Shown here piece after piece: positions 53,493 through 63,369 of a stretch of DNA of 64,000 nt; the first letter of the stretch is position 1, and each line of letters starts with the position of its first letter. A program made the translations under genes and the position numbers. The stretch spans positions 150,294-214,293 of the forward strand of contig JAOVVO010000056.1 in the NCBI GenBank assembly GCA_028564675.1, given 5' to 3'. The DNA comes from Onchocerca lupi. Lineage: Eukaryota; Nematoda; Chromadorea; Rhabditida; Onchocercidae. The notes below the pieces were generated by a model. The model was not told the DNA's origin and searched no databases. It saw only the letters and a program-made list of their open reading frames with translations.

Positions 53493-53979
53493 GTCGCAAC
53501 TTTATAATACAATTTATTGACCCGATAGTTAGATACAATAACAATTCAATAGAAATTTCAATAAAAAAGGAGACCGCTCGTAACTGGTAACAGAAGTGAA
53601 ATTGAAATAACAAGTATGGATGGTAATAGTGTTGGACAATCCTGATGGACTGAATCGTCAAGTTCATACACCATTTAGAAATAGGAATGGTTTTGAATAT
53701 TTCGCAACGAATACAAAAGACTGGCATAATTGTTGGAAAGAAATTTTTATGACATAATTACTTGAATGTCTAGACAGATGAATTTTCGAATTTCCCGGCA
53801 ATTTCTTTATTGTGATAGATTTGCCATACTTGTTGGAGAAAAAGGATTCTGATTCATTTGAAATTTGGGATTTTAGATTCATTAGATTAGAGGTCTTCTT
53901 GCTGTTGTGACTTCACTGAGTCAGCAATAGTTTTTATTGGATTTATACGATATTACAACAATATTGCACTTAACAATAA
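53493..53979 (-). mobile_element. inner part of the 5' LTR of the BEL/Pao element
   Basis: Starts (plus view) at TGTCGCAAC next to the primer-binding site. From about 53850 to 53979 it aligns with 58520-58652, for example CTTCTTGCTGTTGTGAC against CTTCTTGCTATCTTGAC, and CAATATTGCAC against CAATATCGCAC. The alignment stops at 53979, exactly where the proposed Helitron begins, and resumes at 57781. Confidence 0.65.
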
Positions 53980-54117
53980 TCTAAATAAAAAAAAATGTAA
54001 ATGCTACTTGTTACTTTGCAATGAGCTTCTCAAGTTCTCCATCGATTTTTTTCAAATCTTGGCACAACTTTGCATTCAAATAGACTCGTGCTCTTATATA
54101 GACATACTTACTTTTTT

Positions 54118-54130
54118 CACGTGTCACGTG
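54118..54130. promoter_or_regulatory. two adjacent CACGTG boxes
   Basis: CACGTG-T-CACGTG: two perfect E-box palindromes separated by one base, just downstream of TCTTATATAGAC (a TATA-like stretch, 54093-54104). The arrangement looks like promoter architecture inside the Helitron. Function is inferred. Confidence 0.4.
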
Positions 54131-54152
54131 CGAGACAACTAAAAGTATGTGA

Positions 54153-54180
54153 GAAGGCGGAGTTTATTAACTCCGCCTTC
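54153..54180. repeat. perfect 12-bp hairpin with TATT loop
   Basis: GAAGGCGGAGTT (54153-54164), loop TATT, then AACTCCGCCTTC (54169-54180): a perfect stem that is GC-rich against an AT-rich background and is followed by a T/C-rich run. It lies in the left part of the Helitron. It resembles the stem of a terminator or a recombination signal, but no role is known. Confidence 0.85.
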
Positions 54181-54214
54181 CTTTTTTTCTCTCATTCTCC
54201 TTCTGCCTCCTATC

Positions 54215-54335
54215 TCTCTCTAATAATAATAATAAGCCCTCATTTTTTCTCCCCTTCTCCTTCTTTCTTAACTTCTCTAATAATAATAACTAATAATTAA
54301 ATAATAATAAGTAATAATAATGATAATCCGTCCTT
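54215..54335 (+). repeat. interrupted AAT trinucleotide repeats
   Basis: Three blocks of AAT/TAA units (54222-54234, 54279-54300 and 54301-54327) alternate with CT-rich stretches of similar sequence (CTTCTCCTTCT, CTTCTTCTTTCTC). This suggests local duplication of a CT plus AAT unit. Confidence 0.75.
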
Positions 54336-55527
54336 CTTCTTTCTCTTATTCTCCCTCTACTCCCACCTTTCTCTCTCTGTTGCTACGCTCATTGCATTAC
54401 GTGGATTTATCCAAGAAAAGAAGGCAAAAATGATAATAAGAATTAAACTGCTTTCTAATATGGCATATAAAATTAAAATTTTTGCATTTGTAACAAATAT
54501 GAAGAAGAAATTTTGAATACCTGTTAAAATTTGAAATTGAAATTTCTTTTTTAAATAAAAGTTAGCTTAATTTGTTTGAAAAAAGGTATCAATTTAATTT
54601 AAAGAAATTTTATTACATTAATTCTGAATATTTCTTAGGATCAATCTTTTTGCTCAGTTAATCTTCGACTTAATTTTGATTTAACTTAATATGATATAAA
54701 TTTAATATTAAAATTTTAACTCATAATTTTCTTCATCTTTCCATTGATTAAATATTCAAATACGTCAAAATCTAAGGAGTATTGGCGACTTATAATTTAA
54801 TATAATTGGTACTAATTCTTTTTTTTTTAAATTTCATTCATATTATACCTTTATTTGTTTATTTTTACTCATCTATCTATAACTTGTGCTTACAAATCGC
54901 GAACAAAATTCTCAATCAATTGAGAATGCCATCACCGAATCGATCTGCTGTTGTGAAAGGTTTGAAATTTGATTTGAGCTGTGGAAGGAATAGATTTATA
55001 TTAAATCCTTTATTCACAGTAATAGTAATCGAATAATATGTGATTGACAGTACAATAGAAAATCAGGCGTTTGATGAAGTAAATTGGGTAATGTCGATTG
55101 GGTTTTTGGAGAAGAATATATTGGGAGCTTGGACAGGAGTAGCGTGGTTCAAGATCGTCTGGATCTGAGCGAACCAATTTGAAAGAATGAATAAAGAAAA
55201 GGTGGTTTTTTTTTTTTTTTTTTTTTTTTTTTTGGAATTAAGTGGGGTATATCAAATGTTAAAAATTGAGAGTATTGGGATATAACACAATTGATGTTGA
55301 AATAATTTCAAGAAAAAAAATTATTAACAAAGAAAAAAATGTTACGACAGTTTAATTGGATTGAAGGATAGTGGCAGTTTTATAAGCATAAAAGATTAAT
55401 GGCTTTGTTAGCTGTAAGCGGAGACGCTTTGATGTGGTTGTAAATGAGCATGGACAAAGCACACAATGAGAGATAATTTTACAGACGATGACTAATAAAA
55501 AAAGAATTTCACAAAAATTTTAATCAT

Positions 55528-57024
55528 TTGATTTTACAATTTTCCATAATGATTAGTTTTAGTAGGAAATTAATTTCGGTGTTCCCGACATCTGCTGCTG
55601 CTGCGTTCGATGTAAAATTGTGTCACGAACAAAATTACAACACGGCTGATCTTTTGTCATGTGTGCAATCAAAGCTAATGTTTGAGCAAAAAGACATTTG
55701 CGACCAAATAATACAAACTGTCAGTAAGGGAGTTGGAGAAATCTTGTTTTTAGATGCGCCAGGAGGAACTGGTGAAACGTCCCTAATAAGACTGATTCTG
55801 ACAACAAATCGATCCTAAAACGGTATAGCCTGAAATAGCTGCAACTTGCTACCAGTGGAAGAACTGCTCATTCCGCTTTGAAATTGCCACTGAGCATGCA
55901 ATTGTTTCATTGAAACTCCCACGTGCAACATTTCCAAAACATCCGGCATGGGGAAAGTACTGCAAAATGCAAAGTTATTGTTTGAGATGAATGTACAAGG
56001 CGCACAAAAAATCGGTCGAGGCTCTTGATCGATATTGCAAGGTTTGCGTGAAAATATCAGACCATTTGAGAACGCATTAATATTGCTTGTAGGAGATTTC
56101 AGACGAACACTATCTGTAATTCCTCGATCGACACCAGTGGATGAAATAAATGACTGCCTGAAATACTCTACTTTGTGGCGAAATGTAAAGATGTTGAAAT
56201 TAACTACAGTAAGCGTGTCCAGCTGCAAAACGATCGATTAGCTGGAATATTCTCATATCAATTGCTGGAAATTGGAGACGGAAAGGTGCCGGTTGATCTG
56301 ACCAAAGGACGAATTTCATCGCCTCAGAACTTCTGCAATTTTATAACGTCAAAAAAAGAGTTGGTTGAAGAAATATTTCCCGATATTCGAACCAATCATA
56401 AGAATCACGATTGGCTGAGTGAACGAACTATTCTTGTGGCCAAGAACAAAGACGTTGACGAACTTAGCGGCATTATGCATTATGACATTCAAAGCGAGAC
56501 AGTCACATATGAGTAGGTCGACACTGTTGTGGAAGCAGATGAAGCGGTTACGAATCCAGCAGAATTTTTGAATTCACTCGATCTACTACGGATGCAATCG
56601 CACGTACTGCAATTGAAAATCGGCGTTTCAATTATCATGTTGCGAAATATCAACCGCCAAAACTTTGCAACGGCATGCGCTTACAGTAAAAAAATTAATG
56701 ACCAATTTCGTAGAGGCAACAGTCTTGACAGGACCTTTCAAAGGTGAGGATGTCCTTATTCCTCGCATTCCTGTGATTCCAATGGATTTGCCATTTTAGT
56801 TTAAGAGATTGCAATTCCCAATTCGATTGGTATTTTTATTCACCATCAACAAAGCTCAGGATCAATTTTTAGAATTGAGCGGTTTAGATCTAGAGACGGA
56901 TTCCTTGTCACATGGACAATTATATGTTGCGTGTTCTGGAGTCGGCAAACCAGACAATCTCTATATCTACACAGACAATGAAACAACAAAAAATATTGTA
57001 TACCCACAAATACTGCGAAATTAA
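55528..57024 (+). pseudogene. Helitron PIF1-type helicase pseudogene
   Basis: Pieces in order: 55528-55818 (ending DAPGGTGETSLIRLIL), about 55985-56240 (DECT box, then LILLVGDFRRTLSVIPRSTP), 56175-56516, 56529-56747, and 56809-57024 (TINKAQDQFLELSGL and SHGQLYVACSGVGKP). These are the motifs of the helicase half of Helitron RepHel proteins, which unwinds DNA in rolling-circle transposition. Stops and frameshifts lie at about 55816, 55990, 56230, 56516 and 56750. Key residues are also changed: the Walker A Lys is Glu (codon 55774-55776), the GDFRQ Gln is Arg, and the motif VI Arg is Gly. There is no chance of activity. Confidence 0.9.
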
Positions 57025-57740
57025 ATATATTAGATATGGACGAAAACTGAAAGATGTTAAATAACGCCATGACAATAATTGTAAACAAGAAATACTAAAG
57101 GTTAAGTGGCGCGACATAGTTTCAAAGGGACGACAAACATGTTTACCAGCAAAACGCTCCAATTCACAGATAAACGACAAAGATCGAACGACAGTTCAAA
57201 GCGACACAACAGTAGAAGTAATCGGACAATTCACCTGAATAGTATTCTTCTCTATTATTGACAAAAGAAAGAATAACCCAGCGATTAATTTGCCTAGATC
57301 TTCTCTGATAATTTTCTGTTACGAAGAAACATTCTTCATCAATCAATAAAACATTTCTCAACAGCATTCATCTCTGTCACACACGACACAAAAAACCTTT
57401 TCACACCTATTGCTGACTTGGCCTAATCACAATAGCAAGAATCAGTCTTTAATCCAACCAAACTACAAATCAAATTACAAAGTATCAGTTTTTTTCCCAA
57501 CCCTAGAAGCATGCGCTTTATCTTTTCTTTTTTCCACTTTACCAGACTGAGCTACAGCAACAGGTGTATAAGAACATGCACGTATTCGAATTCAAAGTTG
57601 TGTCAAAATTTCAAAGCAATAGGTAAGAACTTTTCGATATCTAAGATTTTGAATTAATATGGATTAAGCGCGTGTTTAAGAACTTTCGGAGGTTTAAGAT
57701 TTTGAATAAACAAACGTTGTTGTTTTTGTTTCTATAGATT

Positions 57741-57780
57741 AGCTGGATCGGTCACGCGAAACGTGGCCGGGTCCAGCTAG
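57741..57780 (+). repeat. Helitron 3' terminal hairpin and CTAG end
   Basis: AGCTGGATCGGTCACG pairs imperfectly with CGTGGCCGGGTCCAGCT around a CGAAA loop. The element ends with CTAG, and the next base is T. This is the expected 3' terminus of a Helitron, where rolling-circle replication stops. Confidence 0.85.
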
Positions 57781-58260
57781 TAAACAATAAAATGAATAAT
57801 ACACGAATATAAAGAATACTAACAGTAGTCTTCTGATGAACCGTTGCTTGTGCTGTCTTGAAATCGCTTGATATTGGCTAGGAATTGATCGCCGTTGATA
57901 ATGATGTTGAAGGGACTGGCGTTGGAAAAGGCTGCTAGATTTGTAGATACCAATGTCGAAGAGGCAAGTCTATGTCATTCCCTTATTGCTGATGAACTGA
58001 CGATACTGATGACTAAAGACACTGCTCGCGTAGTTGACCTGATATATTTTAATGCTGGTGCCCCGGAAGCTCCCTTTTTATATGGTCATCCTTGATAGGG
58101 GCGAAGGTTCACAAATCAGTCTTACAAAAGATTGGTATGAACATGGAATAAAGCATTTAAAGCACTTGAACAAAGAACACAAGCTTTAGTCCCTACTATA
58201 TTCGATAATTGACATATTTTACAACCATTTACAATGCTTTAGATAAAGCGCATAAATATT
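57781..58260 (-). mobile_element. outer part of the interrupted LTR unit
   Basis: Begins with TAAACAATAAAATGAA and aligns with 58653-59115. Shared stretches include TACTAACAGTAGTC against TACTAGCAGTGGTC, GATGTTGAAGGG in both, GGTTCACAAATCAGTC against GGTTCACACATCAGTC, and ATAATTGACAT against ATAATTAGCAT. The offset is 872 bp. The frame at 57895-58095 is the LTR read as codons. The outer boundary is not sharp. Confidence 0.65.
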
Positions 58261-58439
58261 AATGCTTATAAAATTCTGATCATTGATGTGTTTTACAACC
58301 ATTTACGACATGTTTTACAGCTATTTACAATCCTTAAGACAAAGCACATGAGCATTATTAACAGATTGGAGGATGAGAGACAGAGGTCATTGTGCGCGAT
58401 ATGGATAAACGACTTACATGTGAGATTACAAATTTCTAT

Positions 58440-59115
58440 TATAAATGGCATTTGGATTATGTCGGCATTTCAGTTTACGACAATACTTTTTAATTCATAC
58501 CATTCCTGCAGAGGAAAAATTCTGATCGATTTGTACTTTGGATGATAGATTGGTTGGATTGGAATTGCTTCTTGCTATCTTGACTCTGCGAAGTTAGCAG
58601 CAGGCTTTCTTGGATAATATGATATTATACACAATATCGCACTATACAATAGTAAACAGTAAATGAACAATATAAGTAAATATAAAAGATACTAGCAGTG
58701 GTCGTCCGTTAAATTGTCGCTTCTGCTGTCGCTGAAGTCACTTTGATACTAGCTGTAAACTGATTTGCCACTGATACTGATGTTGAAGGGGCTGATCTCG
58801 TGGAAGACGCCGAAGTGGAGTTGAAAAGGACTGCTCGATTTGTGGACATGGAAGTAAAAAAAAAAAAAACGAGTTGACTCCCCCAATGTTGCTGCTGAGA
58901 CTGACGATACTGATCCCGCTGCCCTTTTTGTTTGGATCATCCTTGAGTTGATAGATAGCGGAGGTTCACACATCAGTCATCCGAAAGACTGAACAAGAAG
59001 TACGAAGGATAAGATCGACAATTCTCACAAATCTCAGTCCTTGTTATTTTCCTGATAATTAGCATCTTAACAATTCACATGATGCCCACAAGAAATAATA
59101 ACAAGTTGGATGAGG
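58440..59115 (-). mobile_element. second, uninterrupted copy of the LTR unit
   Basis: Aligns on its left (to 58652) with the inner LTR part at about 53850-53979, and on its right (from 58653) with 57781-58260. It therefore spans the Helitron insertion point without the insert. By eye the identity is roughly two thirds to three quarters. It may be a solo LTR or the LTR of a neighbouring element. A 13-A run interrupts it near 58857. Confidence 0.65.
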
Positions 59116-59995
59116 AATAAAGGCCGCTGCGATCATATATAGATGAGTGACTCATTGCCTGAGAAATATAAATTTCTTCTATACAGATTACTTCGATAAT
59201 TTCGTTTTATTTATATTATAAATATTTCGGTTTTACCGACATTTCTTATAACTTCATAATTCTCAGTGATGGCATATACCGTGGAATTTATTTGTTGATT
59301 TTTTGATTCAGCAGTTCGCAAACCAGCAATACAGTACCGTATTATGCGGACCTTAGCAGTGAAAACATAATCATTTCCTAATATTGCATTTCTCAATAGC
59401 ATATCCTGGTCTTAAGCAGGTGAGACATGCTTGATTTTTGCCATATACTCTATACCTTGTTTGAACGTTGGGTTTAAATGGTGTGAGTTGGAATGCTTCA
59501 CGACACTAAGATTTTAAATACTTTATTAGGTGAGTAGTCGTCCAGCAAATTCGAGGACGCAATAGATAAAGAAAAGTAAGGGGGAGTTCGTTGGTAGGTA
59601 GTGGTGGGTCGTTGAGTGAGGCAAGCCGAGTTGTCCTCGTCAAAAAGTTAACAATGATTTCTGGATCGTCGGCTGCTGGCTACTTCGTCTTAGTCCACGT
59701 CCTGGCAATGATCTGGATGTCATTAATCAAGGACGGAGTCTCATCGATTAAAGCGGGCGCCGACTTTGATGCAATGCATCATTTCCTGTCGTTGATGAGT
59801 TTGGTTTTTAAACTGGTTAATTAAACTCCATATTTGAGGAATCATTACACTTGCAAGAAAAAGTTAAGACATAACCAATTAAATTTAAACAGTCTGCGTT
59901 TCAAATAGATTCGGAATTACATCTGGCATTAGTCCATTACAATGTTGTAATTAATCATCCAATTTCTTAACAATTTTAACTGACATCTATCATAT
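59116..59995. other. unassigned stretch between LTR copy and env-like remnant
   Basis: Holds a frame on the minus strand (59402-59211) ending in the repeated near-palindrome, and a locally GC-richer stretch (59540-59780) with a plus-strand frame of 77 codons that I do not recognise. It could contain the 3' LTR of the env-bearing element. I found no clear boundary. Confidence 0.35.
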
Positions 59996-61770
59996 TTAAA
60001 TTCTTACGAAATAAAATAAGAAAGAAAAAGATAAAATTATTCCAATTACATTAATATGAACCATTTTTTCAGCTATTCCGACATTCCGACTGAAGGAAAT
60101 TAATCTTCTCACGGAGAAGTAAGCATGGGACTTATACCATCGGTTCAGATATTTCAGATCGTTATATCGATAACTTTGGTTCTCTTTGTATGATGGTCGT
60201 ATTTGCATCATATCCACAGGAGTAGATATGGCGTCCTTCGGTTTGAAGATTTGCAGCATGATGAACAACAAATAGTTTAGTCCGATTTTCACTTTGACAG
60301 CAATAAGTATAACCGATAGTAGCACAATACTTACATAAATAGTAATCAGTTCCCAGTGTAATGCAAGATTTGCTAACCCTTCTTGGATTAGTTCTGCCGA
60401 TTTGCTGATTCCATCTTCCAATTGTTCAGCTAATTCTAGGCCTTGTTGAGTTATTTGTTCTCAGAATATTTCCTGCTTTTGTTGGTTGGCGATCGGATTA
60501 GTTGTTCCTTGTTTTTGGGCCAGTATTTCTAGTTCTGCACTGATCCTTTCAAGTTCAAATCTGCCAATTATATCTCCGTTGAATTCGATGGTTTTTGCTC
60601 GGGGAATTATAATTTTGAACGGGGCGACTAATAATTTCTCATCGACCTTCTTTGCTATCACGTTGTCTCTTTGTAATAACATGTTTGCAGCTAGAGTTGG
60701 GTTACTGACTGACAGCCATTTGATTAATAACAGCAAGTTGTTCCGGTTTCGGCAACTTCTTTGGTATATTCCGCTTAATCGTTCATTGAAGTCCTATTGT
60801 AGGCTATTGACAATGTAATGGAATTTTGCATTCTCCGGATCTTTAGTATTTCCGGATTCGTTTCTATCATAATTATTTATTCCTCCTGAATTGGATTGTT
60901 GCTTGTCTCTTGATTAGCGGCTTCTGAATCTCGACTACTAATGGAGTTCTTGATCCCCATATCAATGATAATATCTCCATCCATGAAATATGGCTCGGTA
61001 AACATACAATTTGCAATCGAAGCTATTTCATTTTCTTCAGTAAAAACAAATGAAGTTTGCAGCTTGTTTATGACCATTTAATGTCTATATATTTGCGCCT
61101 CATATGTTCCGATTTCTCTATACAAGCATTTCGAAGTTGCTTCCTTTTCGTCCCATAAAACAATGTTGTTAGTGGTATGCATACCCCACTTTGGGTAGCA
61201 CAATGTTCAGTACTATCGAAGTCCGATACTAGACTTCTTCCGTCGTAAAGGAATAATTCTTCATTCGTAAATTCAAAGTTCGTTGTTGATTGACATCGAA
61301 CTCCGAACCATCCGTAGGAATATTGCACTTCATGGTTGGTGCTATTTGTTGGGAGAGACTTGTTTTAAAGTACTTCCATTTGGTTTTCTCTGGTCGTTTA
61401 ATTTTTCACAGAAGTAGGAAGATGTCGGAGTAGTAGTCGTTTGATCGGAAACTACGGATAACGATAGTCAAAGACAGGCTTTCGTGCATATCGTTCGAGT
61501 GATATTGCTGCATCTTATTGCCGGTATTCTCACGTGGGCTCGTGTGTATACCGCGACTCTTGAGGGTATGACGTGCTGTTCCAAGATTTCGCCACAATTC
61601 CATGCTCTTGGGACGTTGAAAAGAACACCAGATATCCATTCTCAATTTTCGCCGATTTTTGCTCCGACTGGTAATATGAATATAATTGCTATCAAGAGTA
61701 TTGCCTTCCAAATACAGTTAATTAGTGTGTCTGGTGGATTCCGACGTTTTGTGGCATCTGTTGTGTGAAG
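59996..61770 (-). pseudogene. envelope-like glycoprotein remnant of an LTR retrotransposon
   Basis: A decayed minus-strand reading path in several pieces: about 61770-61330 (a hydrophobic segment followed by a Cys-rich ectodomain start, two in-frame stops), 61328-61068, 61077-60877, 60736-60461 and 60421-59996. The last piece has a long hydrophobic helix (about residues 25-60 of that frame), as in a membrane anchor, followed by a charged tail and a second hydrophobic stretch. Several nematode BEL/Pao elements carry env-like genes, some reported as related to phlebovirus glycoproteins; this assignment is by layout and Cys/TM pattern, not by a clear motif. At least four stops or frameshifts break it. 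I describe the breaks only and do not restore it. Confidence 0.5.
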
Positions 61771-62214
61771 AACAGTAGGTTCCTCTTGTTCGATTTCTTC
61801 TATTGGCTTCTCGACCAATGGTAATTCACTTCTTGATTCTTCTTTATCGAGGATTAAAATACCTTGATCGCTATAAATATTGATAACTTACGAAATCTTC
61901 GGTTATTCCGACAATATAAGTTAGTTAAACAGTCTCCTCTCAGCATGAAATTAGATAGTTCAATTCCTGAAAGTCTGGGATTCTTTGGAGATGCACAACT
62001 GCGTTGAAGCTGTAATTTCTTTTTCGATAGGCATTCCAAGCAGAACATAATATATATTAGTAAGAAAAAATAAATTTGAAGAAAGAAAGAGATTAGGAGG
62101 TGTGGAAATTTGTTCCCTCCCAACAATTCAGTTGATGTTTGTACCGAGATCAATTTTTCTCCCCTTTTTGATCAATGGAACTGCCATTTGTCAGTAAAAA
62201 TTAAAATCTTCGAA
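61771..62214. other. unassigned stretch upstream of the env-like remnant
   Basis: The minus-strand frame 62153-61854 contains a hydrophobic stretch (about residues 20-40) and ends close to the repeated near-palindrome at 61898-61913. It may be the start of the env-like region or part of an LTR. I recognise no family. Confidence 0.3.
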
Positions 62215-62515
62215 ATTATTGCTATTGTCGAATCGCGCCGAACTAGCGTGTCGATTTGAACTGCCGAACTATTGCTATGTCGAACTACTGTGTCGATCTG
62301 AACTGACTCAGCTGAACTACTGTTGTTACTTCCGAGCAATAGTCGATCCACTTGAACTGTGGATCTTGATGAACTATCGCTCGCACTGTTGAATTGTCGC
62401 TCCTTCTGTCTTCAAACTGTTCTCAAAATTGAGTAACAACTCAATTACTGAACTGCTCTAACTGAACTGCTTCAGCTGAACTGGTTCGATTGAACTGCTT
62501 GTCGTGAATTTTTCT
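62215..62515. repeat. array of TGAACT/CGAACT words
   Basis: About a dozen copies of (T/C)GAACT, often followed by GC, AC or AT and spaced irregularly by 8-35 bp, fill this stretch. Examples are TTTGAACTGCCGAACTATTG and TCAGCTGAACTACTG. A few similar words recur at 63552-63620 in the next LTR. It may be the repeated part of an LTR promoter. Confidence 0.7.
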
Positions 62516-62594
62516 TGAGGTAAAGAAGTGAAAAGGAAAGACTTACGCTTTGTATCGAATTGATGAATGGATGACCAATTAATTTGCAAGTTTA

Positions 62595-62885
62595 TTGTTA
62601 ATACCGCAAATAATTAATTGCAGAGTAATATATAGAATAGAAGAATATGAAGCAGAAGTTTACAAAGTCAAAATTATAACACCAGTCACCAGTCAATTTA
62701 AAAATTGCCATGAGCGGCGAACTTTAATTCCAACAGCCGAAATTACCATACCAGTTACAAGGTTCAAACTTTTCTATATAGATAAAGATGTACCTTATAG
62801 AATACAAAAAAAAAGGGAATTACACAGCTTCCGCATGCTGTATAAGAGATGGGTTTGTGAGGAAGGATATATTTTCTATTATTAA
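62595..62885 (+). other. small unrecognised open frame
   Basis: 96 codons, basic, with no similarity that I recognise and no signal peptide. It lies between retrotransposon fragments and opposes their orientation. Most likely a chance frame, listed because it is the only plus-strand frame of this size in the last 5 kb with a fairly even amino-acid composition. Confidence 0.12.
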
Positions 62886-62983
62886 TTAGCATACAGGATG
62901 TGAATAAACTTACATGTTACATGTGAATTGGATAATGATCCAAATAGAACAATTTTTTTTTGTATGCTTTTGAAATACAAAAG

Positions 62984-63286
62984 TTATTTTAGAAAATTAT
63001 TTCGGATTTTCCGACACTGATTCAGCTGAACTATGAGAAGTGATGTCTTTCTTAATGGGGATGGCTCTCTGGTTGACTTTCCAATATCCATTTGATTTGG
63101 ATGTTGAAGCTCCACTTCATGATCATTCACATCTATTTTCAAGATAATAACAGCCTTTCTGTAATTTAAGATACCTAGTGTGTCATCAATCATTTCAGCA
63201 CGTTCCTTGATTTGATATTGTTGCAGTAGTCTTTCTCGCGGAAGGCTTCGATCTAGTGATGCTAGGTCGAATTTTTTTAACTTCAT
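62984..63286 (-). pseudogene. 5' gag fragment of a second BEL-like element
   Basis: The ATG at 63286 lies about 60 bp downstream (minus strand) of a primer-binding site, where a gag start is expected. The 100-codon frame is charged and has no recognisable domain. It ends at the near-palindrome at 63000-63016. Its assignment as gag rests on position alone. Confidence 0.4.
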
Positions 63287-63341
63287 TGAGAAATTTCAGG
63301 ATCTTCTCTTTTGTTGTTTATGCCGATTTCGTCAAACTGAC

Positions 63342-63369
63342 AACATTCCGGCTCGTGGCACCATAAAAT
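63342..63369 (-). other. primer-binding site and LTR edge of the second BEL-like element
   Basis: On the minus strand TTTTTCCGACA (LTR end) is followed by ATTTTA and TGGTGCCACGAGCC. The site closely matches that of the first element (TGGTGCCAGGAACC), so both use the same primer tRNA type. Confidence 0.65.

Larger units (their letters stand above)
47850..53498 (-). mobile_element. degenerate BEL/Pao LTR retrotransposon (internal region)
   Basis: Minus-strand element whose parts occur in the BEL/Pao order: primer-binding site, gag (DUF1759-type), CCHC knuckles, aspartic protease, reverse transcriptase, RNase H, integrase and a pol C-terminal domain. It would copy itself through reverse transcription primed by a tRNA in gag particles. 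Stops and frameshifts interrupt nearly every domain, so it cannot be autonomous. No env-like frame follows pol within it. The 5' LTR starts at 53493 and appears to continue past a Helitron insertion. I did not find a matching 3' LTR at the left end. Confidence 0.88.
53980..57780 (+). mobile_element. Helitron rolling-circle transposon inserted in an LTR
   Basis: The 3' end is diagnostic: a hairpin (57741-57779) closes with CTAG (57777-57780) and is followed by T, as Helitrons insert between A and T. The 5' end is taken as TC at 53980-53981, preceded by A, because the flanking LTR halves (to 53979, from 57781) join to match an uninterrupted copy at 58652/58653. It contains a broken PIF1-type helicase gene. 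No Rep/HUH nuclease frame was found between 54300 and 55500, so it is non-autonomous now. Confidence 0.75.

Noticed and set aside
56846..57367. Minus-strand frames over the Helitron helicase and the stretch after it.
   Set aside because: Those within 56846-57024 are shadows of the helicase remnant. The others are hydrophobic, short and without similarity.
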